This document shows positions 24,250 through 32,320 of a DNA stretch of 32,320 bases, piece by piece. Numbering within the stretch: position 1 is the stretch's first letter; every line of letters begins with the position of its first letter. This DNA comes from Roseburia sp. CAG:303. GTDB taxonomy: Bacteria > Bacillota > Clostridia > Lachnospirales > Lachnospiraceae. The DNA lies in contig FR900135.1 in assembly GCA_000437755.1 (NCBI GenBank), forward strand, positions 16,819 through 49,138, read 5' to 3'. The position numbers were made by a program, and so were the translations under genes. The notes beneath the pieces are model-generated. The model was given only the letters and a program-made list of their open reading frames with translations, ran no database searches and was not told the DNA's origin.

Positions 24250-25032
24250 ATGAAAGTAGTAATTTTAGCAGGCGGGTTTGGAACCCGTATATCAGAAGAA
24301 TCACAGTTCAAACCGAAGCCTATGGTGGAAATCGGAGGAAAGCCGATTCTGTGGCATATCATGAAGGAATATTCCTGCTATGGATTTCATGAGTTTATTA
24401 TCTGTGCCGGTTATAAGCAGTATATGATTAAGGAATGGTTCGCCAATTATTTTTTACATAACAGCGATATTACATTTGATTTTACGTCCGGGAAAAATGA
24501 TATGACAATACATGAGCAGCACTGTGAACCCTGGCGGGTTACGGTGGTTGATACCGGACTGCACACCATGACAGGGGGAAGGATAAAACGGATTCAGAAA
24601 TATATCGGACAGGAAACGTTCCTCATGACGTATGGGGATGGCGTATGTGATGTTGATATTGCGGAAGTAGTAAAATTTCATAAAAAACATGGTAAGCTGG
24701 CAACACTGACGGCTGTTATGCTGGAACAGCAGAAAGGGGTGCTGGATATCGGAGGGGATAATGCGGTGAAATCCTTCCGGGAGAAAAGCCTGAATGACGG
24801 TGCACCGATTAATGCCGGATATATGGTACTGAATCCGGAGATTTTTAACTATCTGGAGGGAGACAGCTGTGTGTTCGAAAGAGAACCAATGGAAAAACTG
24901 GCAGAAGAAGGACAGTTAATGTCCTACATGCACCGTGGATTCTGGCAGTGTATGGATAATAAGCGGGAAATGGATATGCTTGAAAAACTGCTGGAGGCAG
25001 GAAAGGCACCATGGAAAAAATGGAGGGACTGA
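24250..25032 (+). CDS. rfbF: Glucose-1-phosphate cytidylyltransferase
   Basis: This cytoplasmic nucleotidyltransferase makes CDP-glucose from CTP and glucose-1-phosphate, the first step to CDP-linked 3,6-dideoxyhexoses. The 260-residue length is typical. It shows the nucleotide-binding start LAGGFGTRISEES (6-18), KPKPMVEIGGKPILWHIMK, TYGDGVCDVD with the metal-binding Asp, and GFWQCMDNKRE near the end. ATG at 24250 has AAAGG upstream. Its stop ends one base before the rfbG start, and the following two genes complete the pathway to the 4-keto-3,6-dideoxy sugar stage. Base composition is visibly richer in G+C than the genes before it. Confidence 0.95.
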   Translation: MKVVILAGGFGTRISEESQFKPKPMVEIGGKPILWHIMKEYSCYGFHEFIICAGYKQYMIKEWFANYFLHNSDITFDFTSGKNDMTIHEQHCEPWRVTVVDTGLHTMTGGRIKRIQKYIGQETFLMTYGDGVCDVDIAEVVKFHKKHGKLATLTAVMLEQQKGVLDIGGDNAVKSFREKSLNDGAPINAGYMVLNPEIFNYLEGDSCVFEREPMEKLAEEGQLMSYMHRGFWQCMDNKREMDMLEKLLEAGKAPWKKWRD

Positions 25033-25033
25033 A

Positions 25034-26095
25034 ATGGCAGGATTTGATATTTCATTTTATAAAGGAAAGCGGGTGTTTGTGACAGGACATACCGGATTTA
25101 AAGGAAGCTGGCTGTGTCGTATGCTGGTTCATGCAGGTGCAGAGGTAACCGGTTATGCACTGGAACCATCCGGGGAGCATCTTCTTTTTGAAAAAGCAGG
25201 AATCCGGGAAAGAATACATTCCGTAACCGGGGATATCCGTGATTATGACAGCCTGAAAAAGACATTTGACAGGGCAGAACCGGAAATCGTGTTCCATCTT
25301 GCTGCACAGCCGATCGTAAGGGAAAGTTATAAAGATCCGCGGGGGACTTATGAAACCAATGTCATGGGAACGGTAAATATTCTGGAGTGTGTCAGAAACA
25401 GCAGAAGTGTGCGGTCTTTTCTGAATGTGACCACGGATAAAGTCTACAAAAACAGGGAATGGGAATGGGGGTACCGTGAAAATGAAGAACTGGACGGGTA
25501 TGATCCGTACTCTAATTCCAAATCCTGTTCGGAGCTGATTACCCATTCTTACAAGAGAAGTTTTTTGGGGGATGGAAGTATTGCCGTGTCAACAGCCAGG
25601 GCAGGAAATGTGATAGGCGGAGGAGATTTTGCAAAGGACAGAATTATTCCGGACTGTATCCGGGCGGCAGGGAGACAGGAAATAATAAGGGTAAGAAATC
25701 CTTATTCTGTCCGGCCATACCAGCATGTATTGGAACCGTTGACGGCATATCTCATGATAGCTGCAGAACAATATAAGAATCCGGATGTCCAGGGCTATTA
25801 TAATGTAGGACCGGGGGAGGAAAACTGTGTGACAACGGGAGAACTGGTAGGATTATTCTGTGAAGCATGGGGAAGCGGGGCGGAGTGGAAGAACTGTATG
25901 GAAAAAGATGCACCACATGAATCCAGCTTTCTGAAACTGGACTGCAGTAAAATAAAATATACATTTGGATGGAAACCGAGATGGGGGATAAAAAAATCCG
26001 TGGAAATGACGGCGCGGTTCAGCCGGGTATGGACGGCAGGCGGAAACATTATAGAGGAAATGGACAGGGAAATAGAGGAATTTCTGGAGGAATAG
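25034..26095 (+). CDS. rfbG: CDP-glucose 4,6-dehydratase
   Basis: An NAD-dependent SDR enzyme that turns CDP-glucose into CDP-4-keto-6-deoxyglucose. It is 353 residues. The Rossmann motif reads GHTGFKGSWL (18-27), which is characteristic of RfbG, and is followed by FHLAAQPIVRESY, NVTTDKVYKN and the YxxxK motif in DPYSNSKSCSE. ARAGNVIGGGDF and RPYQHVLEPL are further family marks. The ATG at 25034 follows TGGAGGGA, and the rfbF stop is one base upstream. A longer frame from 24935 overlaps rfbF in another frame and is rejected. Confidence 0.95.
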   Translation: MAGFDISFYKGKRVFVTGHTGFKGSWLCRMLVHAGAEVTGYALEPSGEHLLFEKAGIRERIHSVTGDIRDYDSLKKTFDRAEPEIVFHLAAQPIVRESYKDPRGTYETNVMGTVNILECVRNSRSVRSFLNVTTDKVYKNREWEWGYRENEELDGYDPYSNSKSCSELITHSYKRSFLGDGSIAVSTARAGNVIGGGDFAKDRIIPDCIRAAGRQEIIRVRNPYSVRPYQHVLEPLTAYLMIAAEQYKNPDVQGYYNVGPGEENCVTTGELVGLFCEAWGSGAEWKNCMEKDAPHESSFLKLDCSKIKYTFGWKPRWGIKKSVEMTARFSRVWTAGGNIIEEMDREIEEFLEE

Positions 26096-26098
26096 CGG

Positions 26099-27439
26099 AT
26101 GAAACACTGGAACAAAGAAGAAGAGGCAAGAAAAGAAATCAAGGAACTAATCACACAGTATTATCATCAGTTTAAGGAAAAGAAAGAGCCGTATCACAGG
26201 GGAGACCGGATTTCCTATGCGGCAAGGGTGTTTGATGAAAAGGAAATGTGCGCCCTGACGGATGCCATGCTGGACTTCTGGCTGACAACGGGGCGGTTTG
26301 CCGAACGGTTTGAGAAAGAATTTGCCCAATGGATTGGGGTAAAATATGCCCATCTGGTAAACAGCGGTTCTTCGGCAAACCTGATTGCATTCATGGCACT
26401 GACGGCAGAGGAACTGGGGGACAGAAGAATCTGCAGAGGGGATGAGGTAATCACGGTTGCCTGCGGCTTTCCAACTACAGTAGCACCGATTCTCCAGTAT
26501 GGTGCCGTACCGGTTTTTGTGGATGTCACAGTTCCTTCTTATAATATAGATGTGGAAATGCTGGAAGAGGCATTTTCGGAGAAAACAAAAGCGGTCATGA
26601 TTGCACATACCCTGGGGAATCCGTTTAACCTTGCAGAAGTCCGTAAGTTTTGTGACAGACATCGGCTGTGGCTGGTGGAGGATAATTGCGATGCACTGGG
26701 TTCAGAGTATACCATAAACGGAGAAACAAAATTTACCGGTACCTGGGGGGATATCGGAACATCCAGTTTTTATCCGCCGCACCACATGACGATGGGAGAA
26801 GGCGGATGCGTATACACGAATAATGCAAAGCTGAGCAGGCTGATACTGTCTTTCCGTGACTGGGGACGTGACTGTATCTGTCCTTCCGGGCAGGATAATT
26901 TCTGTGGACACCGGTATGACGGACAGTTTGGACAGCTGCCATCCGGTTATGACCATAAATATGTGTACAGCCATATTGGATATAATCTGAAGGCAACGGA
27001 TATGCAGGCAGCCATCGGCTGTGAACAGTTAAAGAAGATGCCGCAGTTCATGGAAAGGCGGCATGCGAACTGGGACAGACTGTATGGGAAACTGGAAAAC
27101 ATACAGGATAAGATTATTCTGCCGCAGCCGGAGAAAAACAGCAGACCGTCCTGGTTTGGATTTGTCATCAGCATCCGTCCGGAGAGCGGGATCCGGAGAA
27201 ATGATGTGACAAAGTATCTGGAAGAACATAACATACAGACCAGACTGCTGTTTTCTGGAAATCTGATCAAACATCCATGTTTTGATGGAATCCGGGGAAC
27301 AAGTGCCTATCGTGTGGCAGGAAGTCTGGAGCAGACGGATTTTGTCATGAATCAGACGTTCTGGATCGGGGTATATCCGGGAATGACAGACGAGATGATT
27401 GATGATATGGCAGAAGTTATTATGGAAGCTGTGAACTAA
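26099..27439 (+). CDS. rfbH: CDP-4-keto-6-deoxyglucose 3-dehydrase (RfbH/E1)
   Basis: A PMP-dependent iron-sulfur enzyme that removes the C3 hydroxyl of CDP-4-keto-6-deoxyglucose. It works with a reductase (E3) to give CDP-4-keto-3,6-dideoxyglucose. The 446-residue length is typical. The aminotransferase fold shows NSGSSANL, VEDNCDALGS and SFYPPHHMTMGEGG (223-236), where His replaces the usual PLP lysine, the hallmark of E1 enzymes. Cysteines 259, 261 and 269 in RDCICPSGQDNFCG are candidate cluster ligands. No E3 reductase is in the window, so it must lie beyond the right edge or elsewhere. GGAGG (26086-26090) precedes the start. Confidence 0.93.
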   Translation: MKHWNKEEEARKEIKELITQYYHQFKEKKEPYHRGDRISYAARVFDEKEMCALTDAMLDFWLTTGRFAERFEKEFAQWIGVKYAHLVNSGSSANLIAFMALTAEELGDRRICRGDEVITVACGFPTTVAPILQYGAVPVFVDVTVPSYNIDVEMLEEAFSEKTKAVMIAHTLGNPFNLAEVRKFCDRHRLWLVEDNCDALGSEYTINGETKFTGTWGDIGTSSFYPPHHMTMGEGGCVYTNNAKLSRLILSFRDWGRDCICPSGQDNFCGHRYDGQFGQLPSGYDHKYVYSHIGYNLKATDMQAAIGCEQLKKMPQFMERRHANWDRLYGKLENIQDKIILPQPEKNSRPSWFGFVISIRPESGIRRNDVTKYLEEHNIQTRLLFSGNLIKHPCFDGIRGTSAYRVAGSLEQTDFVMNQTFWIGVYPGMTDEMIDDMAEVIMEAVN

Positions 27440-27452
27440 GCAGGTAAAAAGA

Positions 27453-28328
27453 ATGAAAAAAGTAAAAGTAGGAATTATTGGCACAGGTAATATAGGAACA
27501 GATATTTTAATGAAACTGCAGAGATCAGAAGTATTGGAATGTGGTATATTTGCAGGAAGAAATCCAGATTCTACAGGAATCAAAATTGCAAAGGAAATAG
27601 GATGTCCAACATCTGTTGATTCAATCCGGGCAATACAGGAACATCCAGAGTGTTGTGATATTGTTTTTGATGCGACTTCAGCAGGGGTACATAGAATACA
27701 TGCCCCTTTGTTAAAAGAAATGGGAAAATTTACTATAGATTTAACACCGGCACAAGTAGGCAGAATGTGTGTTCCTGTTTTGAATATGGAGAAGTGTCTG
27801 AATGAGAGCAATGTCAATATGATTACCTGTGGAGGACAGGCAACAGCACCAATTGCAGCGGTTATCAGCAATATCCATCCCGAAACAAAATATATAGAAA
27901 TTGTAGCAACGATTTCATCGAAGTCGGCTGGAAAAGGCACACGGGATAATATAGATGAGTTTACTCAGACGACAAGAAAAGCATTGACCGAATTTACGCA
28001 TATTGGGAATACAAAAGCAATTATTGTAATTAATCCTGCAGAACCGCCTATTACAATGCATAATACCGTTTATGCATTGATTGATCGGCCGGATATGAAA
28101 AAAATCAGGGAGGGTGTTGAGAAAATAGAACACGAAATAAAAAAATATGTTCCGGGATATCAGATTGTAATGAAGCCAACATATGAAAATGGCCGTGTTA
28201 CGACAACATTACAGGTTAAGGGACTTGGAGACTATCTGCCAAAGTATGCGGGAAATTTGGATATCATTACATGTGCAGCAATTGAAGTTGCAGAAAATTA
28301 TGCAAGAAAAAAGATATTGGAGGCATAA
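27453..28328 (+). CDS. Acetaldehyde dehydrogenase (acylating), MhpF/BphJ-type
   Basis: An NAD-dependent enzyme that interconverts an aldehyde plus CoA and acyl-CoA. It is 291 residues, slightly shorter than the usual 300-315. It has the nucleotide loop GTGNIGTD (10-17), AGRNPDS, DATSAGVH, and the catalytic cysteine C126 in NMITCGGQATAP. In aromatic degradation it forms a channelling complex with the aldolase encoded next, only two bases away. No aromatic-catabolic gene is here. The pair sits between CDP-dideoxysugar genes and a TPP enzyme. A biosynthetic direction (acyl-CoA to aldehyde) is inferred. Confidence 0.9.
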   Translation: MKKVKVGIIGTGNIGTDILMKLQRSEVLECGIFAGRNPDSTGIKIAKEIGCPTSVDSIRAIQEHPECCDIVFDATSAGVHRIHAPLLKEMGKFTIDLTPAQVGRMCVPVLNMEKCLNESNVNMITCGGQATAPIAAVISNIHPETKYIEIVATISSKSAGKGTRDNIDEFTQTTRKALTEFTHIGNTKAIIVINPAEPPITMHNTVYALIDRPDMKKIREGVEKIEHEIKKYVPGYQIVMKPTYENGRVTTTLQVKGLGDYLPKYAGNLDIITCAAIEVAENYARKKILEA

Positions 28329-28330
28329 GT

Positions 28331-29374
28331 ATGGGCAGACTATTATTTTTTGATGCAACACTCAGGGATGGAAATCATGCGGTGCGACAGCAGTTATCCG
28401 CTGAAATGATTGAAAATTATTGTATGGCAATGGATGGAAGCGGCGTACATACAATTGTTGTTGGACACGGAAATGGATTGGGTGCATCATCACTTCAGGT
28501 CGGAATAGCTGCATTGGATGAAAAGAAAATGCTTCAGATAGCACATAAAAATCTGGAACGGACAAAGTTAGGGGTTTATATGATACCAGGGTTTGGGACA
28601 ATAAAAGACAATCTTGAGCCGGCAATTGAAGAGGGAGCGGAGGTATTTAAAATAGGCTGTCATTGTACGGAAGCGGATACAACAAGGCAGCATATAGAAT
28701 ATTTACGAAATAAAAATAAGGAAGTATATGGAGTATTAATGATGAGTCATATGGCATCTCCGGAAAAATTATTGGAAGAATCAGAGAAAATGCAGTCCTA
28801 TGGTGCAATGGGAGTAATTCTTATGGATTCGGCAGGAACATATACTCCGGAAATGGTAAGAAGAAATGTCGGAATGCTAAGTGAAGCATTAAAAATCAGG
28901 ATTGGATTTCATCCACATAATAATATGGGAATTGCGGTATCGAATGCATATATGGCAATAGAAGAAGGAGCAACAATTATAGATGGAACATTGCACGGAT
29001 TTGGAGCAGGTGCAGGGAACTGTCAGTTAGAGGATTTAGTTGCTGTTTTAGAAAAAAGCGGTATAAAGACAGGAGTTGATTTGTACCGGCTGCTTGATTG
29101 CAGCCAGACGGTTATGCCATATCTTATGGAAAAAGATATGGGACAGGATCCGATAAGCATTATCAGCGGTCAGTCGGGAGTGTTTTCGGCATTTAAAGTA
29201 CCGGTAATCAATGCCGCAAAGGAGTTTGGTGTGGATCCAAGAGATATATTTGTAGAACTGGGAAAAAGGAAAGCAGTTGCAGGTCAGGAAGATATGATTA
29301 TTGAAATTGCTGAAAAATTAAGTCAGGAAGATGATAAAGATGTGATTACATACCAGTTGGAGTCTTTGATGTAG
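28331..29374 (+). CDS. 4-hydroxy-2-oxovalerate aldolase family enzyme (MhpE/BphI-type)
   Basis: A metal-dependent pyruvate aldolase of the HMGL/DRE-TIM family that reversibly cleaves 4-hydroxy-2-oxoacids to pyruvate and an aldehyde. It is 347 residues, the normal length. It shows FDATLRDGNHAVRQQ near residue 7, with the metal and catalytic residues R, D and H, the HxH metal motif in GFHPHNNMG, the glycine-rich DGTLHGFGAGAGNCQLE, and the C-terminal ELGKRKAVAGQEDMI typical of the family. It follows its dehydrogenase partner by two bases. Within this glycan operon it may run in the condensing direction, to supply a 2-oxoacid to the next enzyme. Confidence 0.9.
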   Translation: MGRLLFFDATLRDGNHAVRQQLSAEMIENYCMAMDGSGVHTIVVGHGNGLGASSLQVGIAALDEKKMLQIAHKNLERTKLGVYMIPGFGTIKDNLEPAIEEGAEVFKIGCHCTEADTTRQHIEYLRNKNKEVYGVLMMSHMASPEKLLEESEKMQSYGAMGVILMDSAGTYTPEMVRRNVGMLSEALKIRIGFHPHNNMGIAVSNAYMAIEEGATIIDGTLHGFGAGAGNCQLEDLVAVLEKSGIKTGVDLYRLLDCSQTVMPYLMEKDMGQDPISIISGQSGVFSAFKVPVINAAKEFGVDPRDIFVELGKRKAVAGQEDMIIEIAEKLSQEDDKDVITYQLESLM

Positions 29375-29388
29375 ATAAGGAGAAAAAA

Positions 29389-31182
29389 ATGAATGTTTCA
29401 GAATTTATATTTAAGTATTTTTCAGAGAAAGGAATTGATACAGCATTTATGGTAACGGGAGGCCAGGCAATGTGGCTGGATGATGCTATTGGAAAAAATG
29501 GAAAATACCATATTATCTGTACGCATCATGAGCAAAGTGCTGCAATGGCGGCAGATGCTTATGGACGTATGAAAAATAAACCGGCGATTACATTGGTTAC
29601 AGCCGGCCCCGGAAGTGTGAATGCGATGAATGGGGTGGTCGGGGGATATACGGATTCATCCCCAATGATTATAATATCCGGTCAGGCTGCATTGTCTTTT
29701 GTCCAATATGAAAGAGAAACCAATATCAGACAGTTTGGAGTTCAGGGAATTAACATAAAACCACTGGTTGAAAATGTTGTAAAATATTTTGTAACCATTG
29801 ATGATCCACAAAAAACAAAATATTATCTTGAAAAGGCATATTATGAGGCAATGACAGGAAGAAAAGGACCGGTATGGATTGATGTTCCGCTGGATATTCA
29901 GAATAAGTCAGTGGATTTGAAGTATATGGAAAAGTTTGTTCCAGGTGAGCGGCAGGAGGGAAGAGTTAGTGTAAAGCAGGTGGTGAGAAGGGCTTATGAA
30001 CTGTTACAGAAAGCGGAACGTCCGGTATTACTGGCAGGTCAGGGGATAAGTCTGGCAGGAGCAAGGGATGAATTCTATGAATTTGTATGCAGAAGCAGAA
30101 TACCGGTTATTACATCAAGACTGGGAATCGATTTAATCGAATCAGACAATGAGCTGTATGTTGGAAGACCGGGAAATTATGGGGAAAGATCGGCTAATTT
30201 TGCAATTCAGAATGCAGATCTTATTTTATCAGCAGGATGTCGTCTGGCATCATCACTGGTTGGACATAATCCCAGGGATTTCGGAAGAAATGCTTATAAA
30301 TTTGTAGTTGATATTGATTTAAAAGAATTGGATAAACCGGGTGTGAAAATTGATTATAAGGCAGATATAGACTGTAAAGATTTTTTTGAAAAATTGTTGG
30401 AGGAATATGGAAACCAGAAATTGCCGGAATATGAAAAATGGGTACAGAAGTGCGGGGAATGGAAGGAAAAATATCCGGTAGTACAGGAAGAATACAAAAA
30501 GCAGATGCCGGTAAATTCTTATTATTTTGTTGAAAAACTATCTGAAAGAGCGGGGGCAGAAGCAGCAGTTATGGTTGATACAGGTTCCTGTTTTCATGTT
30601 GCATGTCAGACATGGAAAATAAAAAAGGGGCAGAAATATCTTACTACGGGAGGATTATCATCCATGGGATACTGGTGTGCGGGGATTGGAGCATGTATGG
30701 CGAATGATAAGAAGGAGACAATTGTCATTACGGGAGATGGAAGCCTGCAGATGAATATTCAGGAATTTGCACCTGTAAAATATCACAAATTACCAGTTAA
30801 AGTTTTTGTGCTGAACAATAATGGTTATCTTTTGATTCGTCATACACAGAGAAATTTTATGGAAGACAGATTTATAGGGGAAAGTCCGGATTCAGGTGTA
30901 TGGTGTCCGGATACGATGAAAATAGCGGAAGCATATGGAATTAAGTTTGTAAGAATTGAAAAAGCTGAGCAGATAGATGAAAAGCTGGAGGAAGTGTTTA
31001 CATACAATGGGCCGGTTATCTGTGAAGTTATGACACCGGAGTGGCAGATGCTGATACCGAGGATTTCTTCAGAAAAAATGCCAGATGGAACTTTAGTAGC
31101 ACATGCGTATGAAGATATGTTTCCATTTTTGCCAAAGGAAGAAGTGGAGAATAATATGATTGCTGAAAGGAAGCTGTTGTAA
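29389..31182 (+). CDS. TPP-dependent acetolactate synthase-like carboligase (possible YerE-type)
   Basis: A 597-residue member of the acetolactate synthase/pyruvate oxidase superfamily. The TPP-activating glutamate is E48 in THHEQSA. The TPP and magnesium motif runs from GDGS (449-452) to NNNGY (476-480). A standard central domain lies between (about 190-330). Housekeeping acetolactate synthase differs in the region after the TPP motif: here it reads GYLLIRHTQRNF. The position directly after rfbFGH matches YerE, which decarboxylates pyruvate and transfers the acyl group to the 4-keto group of CDP-3,6-dideoxyhexosulose to make branched yersiniose. An aldolase/dehydrogenase pair just upstream hints at a different 2-oxoacid donor. 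The assignment is family plus context. Confidence 0.82.
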   Translation: MNVSEFIFKYFSEKGIDTAFMVTGGQAMWLDDAIGKNGKYHIICTHHEQSAAMAADAYGRMKNKPAITLVTAGPGSVNAMNGVVGGYTDSSPMIIISGQAALSFVQYERETNIRQFGVQGINIKPLVENVVKYFVTIDDPQKTKYYLEKAYYEAMTGRKGPVWIDVPLDIQNKSVDLKYMEKFVPGERQEGRVSVKQVVRRAYELLQKAERPVLLAGQGISLAGARDEFYEFVCRSRIPVITSRLGIDLIESDNELYVGRPGNYGERSANFAIQNADLILSAGCRLASSLVGHNPRDFGRNAYKFVVDIDLKELDKPGVKIDYKADIDCKDFFEKLLEEYGNQKLPEYEKWVQKCGEWKEKYPVVQEEYKKQMPVNSYYFVEKLSERAGAEAAVMVDTGSCFHVACQTWKIKKGQKYLTTGGLSSMGYWCAGIGACMANDKKETIVITGDGSLQMNIQEFAPVKYHKLPVKVFVLNNNGYLLIRHTQRNFMEDRFIGESPDSGVWCPDTMKIAEAYGIKFVRIEKAEQIDEKLEEVFTYNGPVICEVMTPEWQMLIPRISSEKMPDGTLVAHAYEDMFPFLPKEEVENNMIAERKLL

Positions 31183-31207
31183 TTATTTTATAGTAAAGGA
31201 GACCAAA

Positions 31208-32134
31208 ATGTTAGAAAATAATAAAATTCTTAATTTAAGAGAGAAATATCAAAATGGAAAATTAGAAAAACATCAATATATAACAGAAATGTATCAGTTT
31301 CACAAAATATTACTGGAATATATCAGAATTGTACAAAAAACAGATATAAGAGATATTGTTATTAATAAGCATGGAATGTTTATTACTACTGATACAGGCT
31401 TAGTACTGAAGGCTTATGAAGCAGAAAGAGCGATTCCGTTTGAAATGCTAAATTTTGGAAATTATGAAAAAAGTGAATGGAACAATATTATAAATATTTT
31501 AAATAAATGTAAGCCAAGAACAATATTGGATATAGGAGGGAATATAGGGTATATAGCTATGATGTTAAAGAAAAATTTTCCAGAGTCGTTAGTATATTCT
31601 TTTGAGCCAATTAAAAATACATATGAAGTTTTTTTGGAACATATTAGAATGAATAAAATAGATGTTATTGCAGAAAATATTGGTCTATCTGATGAAAAAG
31701 GAGAATTTGAATATTATTATTCTCCAGATGCTCCAGGAAATGCAAGCTTAAAGGATTTATCGCATAGAGATACAACACAAAAAATCAGGGCAAATGTAAC
31801 TACATTAGATAATTATGTGGAAGAAAAACAAATTAAAAATGTTGATTTTATAAAATTAGACGTGGAAGGTGCGGAGTTTTCTGCTTTGAAAGGCGCAGAA
31901 AATGTGCTAGAAAAATATTCTCCTATTATATTTGCTGAGTTGTTGAGAAAATGGTCAGCTCCGTTTGGCTATAAACCACAAGATGTGGTAGAATGGCTTG
32001 GGGAACGGGAATATGATTGTTTTACATTTAAAGAGTCTGGATTGAAAAAATTAAATGTTATAGATGAAAACACGGTTGAAACAAATTTTTTGTTTATGAA
32101 AACAAAGCAAAGCGAGAAATATATTTATGTTTAA
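31208..32134 (+). CDS. FkbM family SAM-dependent methyltransferase
   Basis: A 308-residue protein. The C-terminal two-thirds is an FkbM-type methyltransferase with the SAM loop ILDIGGNIGYIAMM, YSFEPIKNTYEVF, and the family mark DFIKLDVEGAEFSALKGA. FkbM enzymes O-methylate sugars and other hydroxyls. The N-terminal 90 or so residues are A+T-rich coding for a charged region of unknown role. ATG at 31208 follows AAAGGAG (31195-31201). The last codons overlap the start of the next gene in another frame. A role in methylating the branched or flagellar sugar is inferred from the operon. Confidence 0.88.
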   Translation: MLENNKILNLREKYQNGKLEKHQYITEMYQFHKILLEYIRIVQKTDIRDIVINKHGMFITTDTGLVLKAYEAERAIPFEMLNFGNYEKSEWNNIINILNKCKPRTILDIGGNIGYIAMMLKKNFPESLVYSFEPIKNTYEVFLEHIRMNKIDVIAENIGLSDEKGEFEYYYSPDAPGNASLKDLSHRDTTQKIRANVTTLDNYVEEKQIKNVDFIKLDVEGAEFSALKGAENVLEKYSPIIFAELLRKWSAPFGYKPQDVVEWLGEREYDCFTFKESGLKKLNVIDENTVETNFLFMKTKQSEKYIYV

Positions 32135-32320
32135 TCCTATGAATAATAGCATTATCAAAAATGATTTAGAAGAAATATATCAACAGAAAGTAAACTGGAC
32201 AGAATTGGACGGAAAAACAATAATGGTTACAGGAGCATACGGAATGTTGGCAACGTATGTTATTTATATGCTGCTATATTTGGTTCTGGAAAAGAAATTA
32301 AATATTTCAATTATTGCACT
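32127..32320 (+). CDS. NAD-dependent epimerase/dehydratase (SDR), 5' part only
   Basis: The frame opens at ATG 32127 (alternative in-frame ATG 32139) and runs off the right edge after 64 codons. The Rossmann motif reads MVTGAYGMLATY after LDGKTI. It belongs to the extended SDR sugar-nucleotide group. In the yersiniose pathway an NAD(P)-dependent reductase (YerF) reduces the added acyl group, so this could be its counterpart. The visible part is too short to tell epimerase, reductase and decarboxylase apart. No strong ribosome site was seen, so the start is uncertain and may be translationally coupled. Confidence 0.75.
   Translation, partial: MFNPMNNSIIKNDLEEIYQQKVNWTELDGKTIMVTGAYGMLATYVIYMLLYLVLEKKLNISIIA

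Noticed and set aside
27029..27940. A 303-codon open frame on the minus strand
   Set aside because: It lies opposite rfbH and the aldehyde dehydrogenase, both with clear family motifs. It has no recognisable domain or ribosome site and has the low-complexity composition of an antisense shadow.
1..32320. tRNA, rRNA, CRISPR arrays or insertion sequences
   Set aside because: Reading through all intergenic gaps gave no cloverleaf, no regular spacer repeats and no transposase. The only recombinase is the small enzyme at 14955. No gene-free gap exceeds 300 bases.

Overview
This window comes from a low-to-moderate GC, motile Firmicute, most likely a gut Lachnospiraceae relative (Roseburia/Agathobacter-like). 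That placement is inferred from strong AGGAGG ribosome sites, a clostridial-type GltX, a YkpA-type ABC-F protein, a LoaP-like NusG paralog, and flagellin preceded by csrA. No database search was possible.

Layout. (1) 1-4779: housekeeping genes. These are the tail of an unknown gene, gltX, an ECF S-component next to a pyridoxal/pyridoxamine kinase (likely vitamin B6 salvage), and a convergent ABC-F ATPase. (2) 4948-12534: cell-surface genes. These are a LoaP-type antiterminator, a lone dTDP-glucose 4,6-dehydratase, a MerR regulator fused to a methyltransferase and, divergently, a tightly overlapping operon of VanZ-like protein, initiating sugar-phosphate transferase, a GH13 protein that has lost all three catalytic acids, and TraX-like protein. 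(3) 12535-14816: a roughly 215-base highly structured element followed by a UvrD/PcrA-like helicase. (4) 14854-15665: a small tyrosine recombinase flanked by near-identical 37-bp inverted sites, which looks like a self-encoding DNA inversion cassette. (5) 15668-17743: csrA and flagellin. Each leader carries a GGA-loop hairpin plus a Shine-Dalgarno that perfectly fits the CsrA recognition consensus. (6) 17860-32320 (continuing off the end): a long one-strand operon. It holds an unknown small protein, several glycosyltransferase-type proteins, an acetyltransferase fusion, rfbFGH for CDP-3,6-dideoxy-4-ketohexose, an acylating aldehyde dehydrogenase, a 4-hydroxy-2-oxoacid aldolase, a TPP-dependent carboligase-like enzyme, an FkbM methyltransferase and the start of an SDR.

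How the parts may work together (inference). The operon directly after flagellin looks like a flagellin-glycosylation island. rfbFGH would make the 4-keto sugar used by YerE-type TPP enzymes to build branched sugars such as yersiniose. The added aldolase/dehydrogenase pair suggests the branch could be built from a longer 2-oxoacid than pyruvate. CsrA would control its own and flagellin translation, and the recombinase cassette could add phase-variable control just upstream. The strongest candidates for something undescribed are the inversion cassette at csrA-flagellin and the branched-sugar pathway.
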